Assembly: GCF_008520305.1 (NCBI RefSeq) | Contig: NZ_ML703277.1 | Coordinates: forward strand, 34,507-98,506 | Direction of reading: 5' to 3' | Length of the DNA stretch: 64,000 nt | Source of the DNA: Mesorhizobium sp. SARCC-RB16n | Lineage (GTDB): Bacteria; Pseudomonadota; Alphaproteobacteria; Rhizobiales; Rhizobiaceae | Shown here: piece after piece, positions 55,583-63,844 of the stretch | Layout of the letters: every line of letters begins with the position of its first letter | How positions within the stretch are numbered: position 1 is the first letter of the stretch | Made by a program: the position numbers and the translations under genes | Notes under the pieces: model-generated | Database searches by the model: none | What the model saw: only the letters and a program-made list of their open reading frames with translations | Told to the model about the DNA's origin: nothing

Positions 55583-56356
55583 TCACCTCAACAGCGATCG
55601 GGCCGTGGGCACCAGCCGCAATGTCTCGGCCGGCTTTGTTCTGACGGCTTGCTTGCCCTGGCCGAACGCCCGCCACGCCGGCAAAGTCGCGAGGCGATGG
55701 CTGGCATGGGCGTCGGCGTCGTGGAAGCCGGTAACGGCGATGAAGACGTTTTCTTCGGCGCGGATGGGAAGTCGCGGGAACGTGTTTGCGGCCGGCTCCG
55801 TCAGGAAGGCGCCGAGCAGACGCGCGCCATTGTGGGCAAGCCGCGCAACCATCTCCTCCCGGAAGCGCCCGGCGAAGTCGGCCTCGGAGCCCGCCTGCAA
55901 ATGGTGAATCGAAATCTCAACCAGACTGGGCAACTGATTCCGATCGCTTGTGCTTTTGGCCAAGGCGGCCGTTGACCGGCTCAACCCCGACAGATCGAAG
56001 CCGGCATCCGGCCACGCCGGCTGCAGCAGCAACACATCGTCGGAATCGATCATCGTCGCATTGGCAGCATCGCGATGCGCCGCCCATACGGGTCCGTCAT
56101 AGAACGCGCCCAGGGCGTCCTTGCGGGCATCCATGCTGTCGAAACCGCGCATCCAGACGAACATGTCGGGGCGGTCGAGGTCGCGGAATTGGCCGATGAT
56201 CGTCATCCCCGCGTCTTCCTGGCTCTCGATGAACTCCGCGTCGAAGATCTCGATCAACGTTTCGCGGCGGCCGGGTTTCAACGTGTACTGGCGCAATTCG
56301 ACGATCGGCGAGGCGAGAGCCGCCGGCTTCGGCATGGCATTCGGGGTCGGGTTCAT
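55583..56356 (-). CDS. NIPSNAP-family protein
   Basis: 257 residues with two ferredoxin-like alpha/beta NIPSNAP domains: [20 protein letters not shown] and, from about residue 145, [20 protein letters not shown]. Typical [20 protein letters not shown]. Bacterial function unknown. Divergent from a TetR gene with a palindromic operator between, so probably its target. Confidence 0.85.
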   Translation of the reverse strand: MNPTPNAMPKPAALASPIVELRQYTLKPGRRETLIEIFDAEFIESQEDAGMTIIGQFRDLDRPDMFVWMRGFDSMDARKDALGAFYDGPVWAAHRDAANATMIDSDDVLLLQPAWPDAGFDLSGLSRSTAALAKSTSDRNQLPSLVEISIHHLQAGSEADFAGRFREEMVARLAHNGARLLGAFLTEPAANTFPRLPIRAEENVFIAVTGFHDADAHASHRLATLPAWRAFGQGKQAVRTKPAETLRLVPTARSLLR

Positions 56357-56368
56357 CCGGCGTTCTCC

Positions 56369-56400
56369 AAAACAGGTTGATCATCCTGTTTTATAAACAG
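56369..56400. promoter_or_regulatory. TetR operator(s) between NIPSNAP and TetR genes
   Basis: CTGTTT-TAT-AAACAG (56386-56400) is a perfect palindrome; AAAACAGG (56369-56376) also pairs with CCTGTTTT (56385-56392), and CCTGTTTTGTC recurs at 56410-56420. Two overlapping half-site sets between divergent genes fit TetR control. Confidence 0.7.
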
Positions 56401-56439
56401 ACCGGTTGCCCTGTTTTGTCAACATGCTAGTCTTCGAGA

Positions 56440-57138
56440 ATGTCAGCAGAGACCAACAACCGGCCAAGGCGAGCCCGAGGCAAACGCATCAACGACCCTG
56501 AAGGCATGCGCCGGAAAGTGCTCGATGTCGCGGAAGTCGCGTTTCAGGCACGCGGCTACCATGCTTCCAGCCTCGGCGATCTGATGGCGGCGGCAGGCGT
56601 TAGCGGTGGCGCGCTCCATCATCATTTCCCGACCAAGAAGGCATTGGCGCTGGCGGTCATCGACGAACGCGTGGCTGCGGCGGTCGAGGAGACGTGGATC
56701 ACGCCGATGCAAGCGGCGGCTTCGGCGCGCGAGGGCGTGCGTCAGGTGTTCGAAGCCGTGGCGGCGGAACTGGAACGGCAAGGTTTCGTGCGCGGCTGCC
56801 CGCTCAACAATCTGGCGCATGAACTCTCGCTCGCCGATGCCGAATTCCGTACGGCACTCGCCGGTATCTTTGCGGCATGGCGCCAGGCGATCGCCGACAA
56901 GATCAGGGCCGATCAGCAGGAGGGCAGGGAGCAAGGCACGGATCCCGGGCATTTCGCGGTGGTTGCCGTCGCCGCCTATTCCGGCGCCATGTCGATGGCC
57001 AAGACAGCGCAGGACGCCGGCCCGTTGCGCGATTGCCTCGCGGCGTTCGAGCGGAGCGCCTCGCAAGCGGCATCATCGCAGGGTGAGCCGGGGGCGAGGC
57101 GGCGTCGCAGGGTGCTGCGACGGCACGGCACCATTTGA
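56440..57138 (+). CDS. TetR/AcrR-family regulator
   Basis: 232 residues. Helix-turn-helix MRRKVLDVAEVAFQARGYHA, DLMAAAGVSGGALHHHFPTK; ligand domain with RGCPLNNLAHELSLADAEFR, typical of the LmrA/YxaF-type branch. A basic C-terminal tail (ARRRRRVLRRHGTI) is unusual. Divergent from the NIPSNAP gene. Confidence 0.9.
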   Translation: MSAETNNRPRRARGKRINDPEGMRRKVLDVAEVAFQARGYHASSLGDLMAAAGVSGGALHHHFPTKKALALAVIDERVAAAVEETWITPMQAAASAREGVRQVFEAVAAELERQGFVRGCPLNNLAHELSLADAEFRTALAGIFAAWRQAIADKIRADQQEGREQGTDPGHFAVVAVAAYSGAMSMAKTAQDAGPLRDCLAAFERSASQAASSQGEPGARRRRRVLRRHGTI

Positions 57139-57200
57139 GCCGGAGGATCAGTCAGCCCGGCATTGCGGCCGATGCCGCGACGAGCGCGGGAAGCCAGTTA

Positions 57201-57788
57201 CTACTCTAATGGCTTGATCGTCTCGTAACCGTTCACCGATTCCGCACTGGTGCCTTCATCGTAGCGCCGGGCGAGAGCGGCCTGCAGATCGGGTGAATAG
57301 AGCGCCGTGAAGGCGTCGAGTGTCTCGCCGGCTCCGTTCTTGAAGGTTTCCTTGACGGCGAGCACATTGTATTTGCAGTCGCCCAGGCTGAACGTCTCCT
57401 TGTCCTTGACGGCCAGCGTCAGTGTCTTGGTGGCCTTCGGCTGCTTGCTGGGCGACAGTTCGACGAACTCGATCGTGCTCTTGGCTCCCGCCTTCAGCGG
57501 AAACAGTTTTCGCAGATCGGAAAACGGGATCATTGCCAGCCGACCGGTTTCGCTGTCGCGAAAAACCTCGATCAGGCCGGCAAACAGGAACTGCTTCTGC
57601 GGCGATTGCTGCTCGTAGGTGTTGGTGACCGATATCATCCCGCCTGCCGCTGGCCGAAACTCGCTTTGGATACCGGGTCTTGCCAGGACAAAGCCATTCC
57701 TCGCAGATTTCGCGTCGACGCACGGGCCACCATGCGCGGCGCCAGCGGTGAACAGGATCGCTGATATGCCGGCCGATAGAGTCTTCAT
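57201..57788 (-). CDS. Hypothetical secreted protein
   Basis: 195 residues. Signal peptide MKTLSAGISAILFTAGAAHG. Mature part has two Cys (GGPCVDAK, LGDCKYNVLAVKETF) that could pair, and a beta-rich body (MISVTNTYEQQSPQKQFLFA, STIEFVELSPSKQPKATKT). No family recognised. Divergent from the Tat-exported phosphoesterase gene. Confidence 0.75.
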   Translation of the reverse strand: MKTLSAGISAILFTAGAAHGGPCVDAKSARNGFVLARPGIQSEFRPAAGGMISVTNTYEQQSPQKQFLFAGLIEVFRDSETGRLAMIPFSDLRKLFPLKAGAKSTIEFVELSPSKQPKATKTLTLAVKDKETFSLGDCKYNVLAVKETFKNGAGETLDAFTALYSPDLQAALARRYDEGTSAESVNGYETIKPLE

Positions 57789-57944
57789 GGCCTTCCCCTT
57801 GCCATAGAGCTTGATCTGTATGCCCTAGACATGGCAGACGCCTGTCGTGCTGTCGATGATGATAGGGCGGCTCCTTCCATACGACGATCGCAAATGGCGC
57901 GGGTTGAACTTTACTGCCGCCCGCTCTCATGCTGAAATCCCCGG

Positions 57945-59078
57945 ATGATAAATCGCACTTCGTCCCTATTGCTCTCGCGCCGCGGCTTTCTGGTGCAGGC
58001 CGCCGGTCTTGCCGCGGCCGGTGCGCTTTCACGCCCGGCGCTCGCCCAGACCGGGCAGCGCATCCAGCTTGTCGACGCCACCTTCCTGTTTGTTGCCGAT
58101 GTCCATGCCTGCCGCATGGCAAGCGGCTTGAGCCCCAATTGCCAGCAGGAAGGCAAGACGGACACGGCGCTGCTTCGCAACGTCGCGGCGTTGAACGCCA
58201 TCGGTGACAAGGATTGGCCGGCCGAGATCAACGGCATCGCAACGGGCCTGCGGCCGGCCGGCAGCCGCATCGGCACGCCGCTCGGCCTTGTCGTCGGCGG
58301 TGACATCACCGACGATGGCGGCGGTCAGATCACCGAGCCCAGCGAAGGCACCCAGCTCCTGCAGTTCAGCCAGCGCTATCAGCAAGGCATGGGTCCCGAC
58401 CGCGTGCATGTCCCGGTCTATGTCGGGCTCGGCAATCACGACCTCGATCAGAACGGTCCGCCGCACCATGTCGACTGGTACCGGCGCGAAATGCGCGATT
58501 ATGTCGAGGTCAATCATCGTGCCGGGGTGTTCTTCAAGCCGCCGGTGCCGGCCACCAGCTACGACGTCGACACCGACTGCTATTCATGGGACTGGGGTGG
58601 CCTGCATCTGGTGCAGACCCATCGCTTCGCCGGCGACACCGGCCATGGCGCCGACAACAGCCTGCCTTGGCTCAAGCAGGACCTGGCGACCTATGCGGCG
58701 GACGGCCGCCCCGTCATCCTGTTCCAGCACTATGGCTGGGATAGTTTTTCGATGGAGCGATGGGACCCCGTCAAAAGAGTATTCGACGACGGCGGCAAGG
58801 GAGCGTCGCATTGGTGGAGCGATGCGGACCGCCAGGCATTGCTGGCGGTCCTGAAGGGCTACAACGTTGTCGCCGTTTTCCACGGTCATCAGCACGAGGT
58901 GCCGATGATTTATAAACGCGACGGCCTCGATCTCTTCAAGCCGAAAGCCGCCTATATGGGCGGCTTCGCCCTGGCACGTGTTACCGAAGACAGCGTGGAT
59001 GTCGTGCTGGGTGAAGCCGGCGACGACCATGGCGACGTGATTTTCACCAACGCCTTCAGCAAGTCGCTGAAGACGTGA
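57945..59078 (+). CDS. Tat-exported metallophosphoesterase
   Basis: 377 residues. Twin-arginine signal LSRRGFLVQAAGLAAAGALS at the N-terminus. Calcineurin-like metal motifs in order: FVADVHACRM (D-x-H), VVGGDITDD (GD), GLGNHDLDQ (GNHD), VILFQHYGWD (H) and FHGHQHEVPM (GHxH). A two-metal phosphatase of the periplasm; the substrate is unknown. Ends at the bidirectional terminator 59075-59107. Confidence 0.9.
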   Translation: MINRTSSLLLSRRGFLVQAAGLAAAGALSRPALAQTGQRIQLVDATFLFVADVHACRMASGLSPNCQQEGKTDTALLRNVAALNAIGDKDWPAEINGIATGLRPAGSRIGTPLGLVVGGDITDDGGGQITEPSEGTQLLQFSQRYQQGMGPDRVHVPVYVGLGNHDLDQNGPPHHVDWYRREMRDYVEVNHRAGVFFKPPVPATSYDVDTDCYSWDWGGLHLVQTHRFAGDTGHGADNSLPWLKQDLATYAADGRPVILFQHYGWDSFSMERWDPVKRVFDDGGKGASHWWSDADRQALLAVLKGYNVVAVFHGHQHEVPMIYKRDGLDLFKPKAAYMGGFALARVTEDSVDVVLGEAGDDHGDVIFTNAFSKSLKT

Positions 59079-59107
59079 AAAGGGCCGCTCGACGCGGCCT
59101 TTTTCAC
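59075..59107. terminator. Bidirectional terminator
   Basis: Arms GTGAAAAGGGCCGC and GCGGCCTTTTTCAC (one G-T pair) with loop TCGAC or so, T-runs on both strands. It separates the phosphoesterase gene from the convergent csbD-like gene. Confidence 0.85.
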
Positions 59108-59112
59108 AGCGA

Positions 59113-59292
59113 TCAAAGCGCTTTCTTGACCTTGTCCTTCACGTCGCCATAGGCCTTTTGCACCTTGCCAGTAGCCTTGTCGGCCATGCCTTCGGCCTGC
59201 GTCTGCCTGTCGCCGGCCGCTTTGCCGGCGGCTTGCTTGACCGAGCCTTTTACCTGCTTGGCCACGCCGGCGACCTGATCCTTGTTCACCAT
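59113..59292 (-). CDS. CsbD-family stress protein
   Basis: 59 residues from the ATG at 59292, chosen because GGGAG lies nine bases upstream; a Met three codons earlier is too close to it. Sequence MVNKDQVAGVAKQVKGSVKQ, AAGKAAGDRQTQAEGMADKA is typical CsbD: small, hydrophilic, Lys/Ala-rich. CsbD proteins are general-stress proteins of unknown action; the EcfG promoter upstream fits. Confidence 0.92.
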   Translation of the reverse strand: MVNKDQVAGVAKQVKGSVKQAAGKAAGDRQTQAEGMADKATGKVQKAYGDVKDKVKKAL

Positions 59293-59326
59293 TTTTCGCA
59301 TCTCCCGGGTTTGGTTCGCCTGAGCA

Positions 59327-59351
59327 AACGAGCCGGCACGGTTTCGGTTCC
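59327..59351 (-). promoter_or_regulatory. EcfG promoter of the csbD-like gene
   Basis: On the minus strand GGAAC (59347-59351), 16-base spacer, CGTT (59327-59330), 35 bases before the start codon. Exact match to the general-stress consensus. Confidence 0.8.
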
Positions 59352-59463
59352 AGCAGCCGCTGCTTGTGTCGGCAAAACAGGCGCCTTTCGACGGCCGGGC
59401 AGGCAGGCTAGGGTGCCGGCAAGCGCACTCCGCAAGGAGAGCAAGACCACCAGGGGGGGACAG

Positions 59464-60132
59464 ATGTCGGAATTCACGCTCTATATCGGCAACAAATGCT
59501 TTTCGTCCTGGTCGCTTAGGCCCTGGGTGGCGATGCGGCATCTGGAGATACCGTTCGAGGAGGTCTTGGTTCGGCTGCGTACCCCCGAGACCGCGGCCAA
59601 GCTGGCGAAAGTGTCACCGACAGGTCAGGTGCCCGTCTTGGTTCACAAGCCCTTGAAACACGATGGCAGGATTATCTGGGAAACCCTTGCCATCCTTGAA
59701 TATCTCGCCGACTTCTTTCCCGAGAAAAAGCTCTGGCCGGCCGATATCGGCGCCCGGGCGCTGGCGCGTTCGGCGGCGACCGAGATGCATTCCGGGTTTC
59801 GCGAAGTCCGCTATGGCTGGCCGATGAATTTGCGCCGGCCCAAGGGGCACAAGCGACTCGACGCCGAGGGCGAGATCCAACGTGCCCGCATCGAGGCACT
59901 GTGGCGTGAGTGCCGTGAGAAACACGGTAAGGGCGGTCTGTTTCTGTTTGGCCATTTCACCGTGGCCGATGCCATGTATGCGCCCGTGGTCACCCGGTTC
60001 GACACCTATGGCGGGAAACTGGCGTCCGACACCAGGGCCTATGTCGAAGCGGTTCTGGCAACACCGGCAATGCGCCAATGGTATGCCGAAGCCGCCGGGG
60101 AGACATGGCCGGAGCCAAGCCCCGACGAATAG
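59464..60132 (+). CDS. Glutathione S-transferase
   Basis: 222 residues from the ATG at 59464 (GGGGGG upstream). Thioredoxin-like N-domain: FTLYIGNKCFSSWSLRPWVA with possible catalytic Ser or Cys, SPTGQVPVLVHKPL (cis-Pro), IIWETLAILEYLADFFPEK. The helical C-domain ends WYAEAAGETWPEPSPDE. Resembles the maleylacetoacetate isomerase/zeta-like branch; no pathway genes adjacent. Confidence 0.9.
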   Translation: MSEFTLYIGNKCFSSWSLRPWVAMRHLEIPFEEVLVRLRTPETAAKLAKVSPTGQVPVLVHKPLKHDGRIIWETLAILEYLADFFPEKKLWPADIGARALARSAATEMHSGFREVRYGWPMNLRRPKGHKRLDAEGEIQRARIEALWRECREKHGKGGLFLFGHFTVADAMYAPVVTRFDTYGGKLASDTRAYVEAVLATPAMRQWYAEAAGETWPEPSPDE

Positions 60133-60707
60133 GACCCTGGGGCCTGATCCAGAAAAGTGGAACCGGTTGCCGGCGGCCACATATCGGGCGCACGCTGAGG
60201 AACATTCCGCCGGCCGCGCTCTATCGCATAGCACGGTTGGTGCGAAGACGATCGCGGCTCGGCCTGCGTGTATACGGGAAAGGCATGATGCGGTTGGCGC
60301 GCCGCCGATGCGCATGGTTCTCGCCAAATAGAACGCCCCTCGCGCCTGTTATCTCGCGGGGGGCGTCTTTGCCATCAACCCTTCTTTCGATTGCTCTCAT
60401 GAATTGCTGATGACATGGACAAAATGCGCGTTTGCATGGATGGTTCCGGGATGCGGCGATTTTTTTTTTTGAGTTGATGCGGCGCGCCGCGATGCCAGCG
60501 GTTGGTGAATCCACGGCTTGGGTCATCCGAGTTTGACAAGCCGCCAAAAGAACCCTACAAGCAATTCGTCGATATTTGTTTGACTGACTTTTGTTATCCG
60601 CGCTTTCGAGCGCGCCTTTGACGAACTTCCCACATCAAAAATCGAGACAAACGGCGTTATGCATCCGCATGACGGCGAACGAATATTTGCCATGGAAAGG
60701 GTTCGTC
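60133..60707. other. Gene-free region with repeat remnant and cspA leader
   Basis: 575 bases without a credible gene. It holds a degenerate copy of the rhizobial palindrome (60143-60172), an 11-base T-run (60460-60470), and presumably the long untranslated leader of cspA. Confidence 0.6.
60143..60172. repeat. Degenerate copy of the rhizobial palindrome
   Basis: CCTGATCCAGAAAAGTGGAA then CCGGTTGCCGG matches the left and centre of the element at 1776-1820 (GATCCCGAAAAGTGGGAACC); the right arm is lost. Confidence 0.55.
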
Positions 60708-60917
60708 ATGAGCACCGGCACAGTCAAGTGGTTCAACGCCACCAAAGGTTTTGGTTTTATTCAGCCTGACGACGGCTCCGCCGACGTTTTTGTCCACATC
60801 TCGGCCGTGGAGCGCGCCGGTATGCGCGACATCGTCGAGGGCCAGAAGCTCGGCTATGAAATGGTCCGCGACAACAAGTCGGGCAAGATGTCGGCCGACC
60901 AGTTGAAGGCGGCCTGA
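60708..60917 (+). CDS. cspA: Cold-shock domain protein (CspA family)
   Basis: 69 residues from the ATG at 60708 (GGAAAGG upstream). RNP1 KGFGFIQP and RNP2 VFVHISAV in the usual order: [20 protein letters not shown]. Single-stranded nucleic-acid chaperone. Followed by hairpins at 61040-61098. Confidence 0.95.
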   Translation: MSTGTVKWFNATKGFGFIQPDDGSADVFVHISAVERAGMRDIVEGQKLGYEMVRDNKSGKMSADQLKAA

Positions 60918-61039
60918 AGATAGAATTCTGCCGTCCCGGTGACCACGGATGTACTGGCACCGGTGAATGGCGAATTCGGGCGCATGGCCACGGGAACCTG
61001 AGTTTCCAAGGTTTGTGCTGCCCATCGGGAGCTAGCCTT

Positions 61040-61098
61040 GTGCATCCAGTTGGATGCACGGCGCTCCCAGGGAAGGTCAGGCGGTGCCTGGCCTTTTT
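61040..61098 (+). terminator. Two hairpins after cspA, second terminator-like
   Basis: Hairpin one: GTGCATCCA/TGGATGCAC (61040-61059). Hairpin two: GGTCAGGC/GCCTGGCC (61075-61093) followed by five T. They lie 120-180 bases after cspA in the gene-free 343 bases before 61261. Confidence 0.6.
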
Positions 61099-61260
61099 CA
61101 TTTTACGCTTGTTGCCGCCGAAAATGCGCTGCGCATTGGGCTGAACGTGCTAAGGGACGCTCCAGCAATTTGAATCCGCTGCCGCATTGCTTTGTGCATG
61201 GTCCCGACCGAAGACCCGGTCTCGTCCTATCGGCACCAGGCTCCTGACAGGAGAAAGATT

Positions 61261-61488
61261 TTGACCGCTCATTCGAAGCCCGCCGTCGATCCGGCCGTGT
61301 CGCTGTTCAGCAAGACGCAAACCCAGTCGATGTCGCTCAACCGCATCATTTCCGAGCGCGACGCCGTCAGCCAGGCGCGGGAAGCCAAGACCGCGCGCTT
61401 GCGCGAGTTGCGGCTGGAGAAGGAAGCCGACGAGATGGCGGCGGCCGCAGCACTTGCGGCGCTGCCGAAACGAGCCGGAAAACGCTGA
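61261..61488 (+). CDS. Small charged helical protein
   Basis: 75 residues from a TTG at 61261, eight bases after AGGAGAAAG. Mostly a charged helix: MSLNRIISERDAVSQAREAK, TARLRELRLEKEADEMAAAA. No family recognised. One-base overlap with the next gene (TGATG). Confidence 0.6.
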   Translation: MTAHSKPAVDPAVSLFSKTQTQSMSLNRIISERDAVSQAREAKTARLRELRLEKEADEMAAAAALAALPKRAGKR

Positions 61489-61895
61489 TGGCCACCAAGC
61501 GCGTACCGCCAACGCCGATCGCCGCCGATGCGACCATCGCCGACATGGTCGAAACCCTGGACAAGCCGGTCGAATATGTCCGGCGCGTGCTGGAAAAACT
61601 CGAACGCTGCAAGCGCGCCCATGGCGATGCCCAGGTGCGCATCGGCGTTCGCGGCCGTGCCGAAGCCCCGAACTATCTGATCGAATATGTCCGCGAGGAC
61701 GCCAAGACCCATGAGCGGGTGACCTATCAGGATGCTGCCTATAGCGGCAGCACGCATCGTGAGCTGGCGCCGCATCACATCGCGGAAGCCAGGAACTGGT
61801 CGCCCGAGGAAATGAACATCACGGCGGTTTCGGCGCTGATCGGCCGCTTGCGCAATCCGCGCGCACCATCATCGCGTTTCGCCGACGAGGACTGA
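61488..61895 (+). CDS. Hypothetical protein
   Basis: 135 residues. Predicted alpha plus beta: ADMVETLDKPVEYVRRVLEK, then DAQVRIGVRGRAEAPNYLIE, then HRELAPHHIAEARNWSPEEM. Not recognised; no signal or membrane segment. Middle gene of a tight cluster 61261-62437. Confidence 0.6.
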   Translation: MATKRVPPTPIAADATIADMVETLDKPVEYVRRVLEKLERCKRAHGDAQVRIGVRGRAEAPNYLIEYVREDAKTHERVTYQDAAYSGSTHRELAPHHIAEARNWSPEEMNITAVSALIGRLRNPRAPSSRFADED

Positions 61896-61896
61896 C

Positions 61897-62055
61897 ATGG
61901 CAATAAAATTTTCCGCCAAGGACCAGCCGGCAGCGACGGCTTCCGCCGCAAAGCCGGCCAAGCCGGCGGTCGCGCCGAAGGCCGCCGAGACAGCGACGGA
62001 TCTGTTCAAGTCGCCGGTCGACGCACCGAAGGGCAAGACGGGCAAGAAGAAGTAG
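61897..62055 (+). CDS. 52-residue Ala/Lys/Pro-rich protein
   Basis: MAIKFSAKDQPAATASAAKP, AKPAVAPKAAETATDLFKSP then VDAPKGKTGKKK. Starts at the ATG at 61897, two bases after the upstream stop. A basic, histone-H1-like tail composition; may bind nucleic acid. Function unknown. Confidence 0.6.
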   Translation: MAIKFSAKDQPAATASAAKPAKPAVAPKAAETATDLFKSPVDAPKGKTGKKK

Positions 62056-62059
62056 CACC

Positions 62060-62437
62060 TTGCCTCGGGATGCCGATCGCAACCTTGCCGCTTCGGGGCC
62101 GTTTGCCGTGGCAGCCGCTGGCAGCCTGCCGTCATCAGGCATAGCTCCTGTCTTCGATTGCCAGAGCTGCGGCGCCTGCTGTTCCTATTCGGCCGAATGG
62201 CCGCGCTTTTCGACCGAGGACGATGCGCAGCTCGACCGCATCCCGGAAAAATACGTGGCGGCCGACCTGTCGGGTATGCGCTGTGACGGCGTGCGCTGTT
62301 CGGCCCTGTCCGGCGAAGTCGGCAAGTCGACCGCTTGCACCATCTATGAACTGCGCCCGGATGTCTGTCGCGCCTGCATGCCTGGCGATAACGAGTGCCT
62401 GATGGCACGCCGGGCGCTTGGATTTTCTACCTCTTAG
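62060..62437 (+). CDS. YkgJ-family cysteine-cluster protein
   Basis: 125 residues from a TTG at 62060. Eight-Cys cluster: VFDCQSCGACCSYSAEWPRF, then MRCDGVRCSALSGEVGKSTA / CTIYELRPDVCRACMPGDNE / CLMARRALG. YkgJ-type proteins may hold a metal or Fe-S cluster; function unknown. Ends the 61.2-62.4 kb cluster. Confidence 0.88.
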   Translation: MPRDADRNLAASGPFAVAAAGSLPSSGIAPVFDCQSCGACCSYSAEWPRFSTEDDAQLDRIPEKYVAADLSGMRCDGVRCSALSGEVGKSTACTIYELRPDVCRACMPGDNECLMARRALGFSTS

Positions 62438-62528
62438 CGGGCGGCGTCCTGGTGGCGAATGCGTGTCGCTTGTGCGGATCCCGCTTGCTGGCTAGGCTGC
62501 GTCAGGCAGGGCGCCGGAGGAAATCGTC

Positions 62529-63140
62529 GTGAGCATCGAATTTCTGTTGACGTCGCTGATTGTCGTGGCTTCGCCCGGCACCGGCGTTCTCTACACGCTG
62601 AGCGCCGGGCTTTCGCGCGGTGCGCGTGCCTCGATCATCGCAGCCTTCGGCTGCACGCTCGGCATCATCCCGCACATGGCGGCCGCCATCACCGGCCTGG
62701 CGGCGTTGCTGCACACCAGTGCTGTCGCCTTCGAGACGCTGAAATATCTCGGCGTCGCCTACCTGCTCTATATGGCCTGGAACACGCTGAAGGAGAAGGG
62801 CGGCCTGAGCGTCGAGGACGATGTCGTTCCGCGCTCGGCAGGCAAGGTGATCGCCACAGGCATCCTCGTCAACGTGCTCAATCCGAAACTGTCGATCTTC
62901 TTCTTCGCCTTCCTGCCGCAATTCGTCAGCACCACCGAACCCAATGCGCTGTCGAAGATGCTCGAGCTCAGCTCCGTGTTCATGCTTTTGACCTTCGTGG
63001 TCTTCATCGGCTACGGCATCTTCGCGGCCTCGATCCGCAGCCATGTCGTGTCGCGACCAACGGTGCTGACCTGGATGCGCCGGACATTTGCCGGCGCCTT
63101 CGTCATGCTCGGCGCCAAGCTGGCGCTGGCGGACAGGTGA
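62529..63140 (+). CDS. LysE-family amino-acid exporter
   Basis: 203 residues from a GTG at 62529. Six membrane segments and the family's VVASPGTGVLYTLSAGLSRG, ETLKYLGVAYLLYMAWNTLK and ILVNVLNPKLSIFFFAFLPQ. Exports basic or other amino acids. Single gene, convergent with an NTF2-like gene. Confidence 0.9.
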   Translation: MSIEFLLTSLIVVASPGTGVLYTLSAGLSRGARASIIAAFGCTLGIIPHMAAAITGLAALLHTSAVAFETLKYLGVAYLLYMAWNTLKEKGGLSVEDDVVPRSAGKVIATGILVNVLNPKLSIFFFAFLPQFVSTTEPNALSKMLELSSVFMLLTFVVFIGYGIFAASIRSHVVSRPTVLTWMRRTFAGAFVMLGAKLALADR

Positions 63141-63149
63141 TCGCGCGGC

Positions 63150-63536
63150 TCAGCCCTTGACGTAACCCATCGCCTCGACGATCCGCCCGTTTTCGACGCG
63201 CATCAGGTTGACGCCGCGCAGCGAATTGCCGTCGGCCATCCAGTAGCGCCAGCGGATCGTGGCGCGGTCGCCGGCCACGAAGGTCTCCTCGATGTCGAAG
63301 CGCGTACCGGGTGCGGTGGCGATCGCCGACCACAGCTCGACGCAGGCAGCTTTGCCGGCGCGGCACGCGCCGTCCGGCGCCGGCGTGGTGTTCTCGATCA
63401 CGCAGTCCTGCGCCACAAGCTCGTCGAGCGCCGAGGGATCATGACGCTGGAAGACGTCGTTGTAGCGCCGCATGATCTCAGCCGTGCAGCCGGTGCGGTT
63501 AGTCGTGGCGATGTCGATGATCAATTCCCGGGTCAT
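63150..63536 (-). CDS. NTF2-like/SnoaL-like protein
   Basis: 128 residues from the ATG at 63536; the open frame further upstream overlaps osmC and is not homologous. Cone-shaped fold: AEIMRRYNDVFQRHDPSALD, LVAQDCVIENTTPAPDGACR, TFVAGDRATIRWRYWMADGN, LMRVENGRIVEAMGYVKG. SnoaL-like proteins include cyclases and uncharacterised proteins. 20 bases after the osmC fragment. Confidence 0.82.
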   Translation of the reverse strand: MTRELIIDIATTNRTGCTAEIMRRYNDVFQRHDPSALDELVAQDCVIENTTPAPDGACRAGKAACVELWSAIATAPGTRFDIEETFVAGDRATIRWRYWMADGNSLRGVNLMRVENGRIVEAMGYVKG

Positions 63537-63556
63537 GGGATTTTCTCCTTCCGTTT

Positions 63557-63832
63557 TCAGTGAGTTATGAGGTTCGTCTTCAGCGTGATCGCGGCGACGC
63601 CGGCCAGCGCCCGCGAGACGAGGCATCCAGCCTTGGCCGACTGCGCCAGCCGCTCGAAGTCGGCGGCGGCGAGCCCAGCGACATTCGCCTCCGTCTCGAT
63701 CTCGATGCGGGTAATCGTCGGCCCGGCCGAGGTGGCACCCAGATGCACCTTTGCGACCGTATGGATGTCGCTTGCGATATGACCTTCACCACCGAGAATG
63801 GCGGTGAGCGCCATCGAGAAGCAGCCGGCATG
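63557..63832 (-). pseudogene. OsmC-family peroxiredoxin, 5' part cut off
   Basis: The frame begins at SHAGCFSMALTAILGGEGHI and runs to the normal OsmC end AGCLVSRALAGVAAITLKTN. Both redox cysteines (HAGC, SAKAGC) remain, but the first about 50 residues are absent and unrelated sequence starts near 63833, exactly where the IS begins. So osmC is interrupted and probably inactive. Confidence 0.8.
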
Positions 63833-63844
63833 AGACTTCCTGTG

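Noticed and set aside
57842-57870. CTGTCGTGCTGTCG as a second Pho box before the phosphoesterase
   Set aside because: Half-sites are nine bases apart, not eleven.
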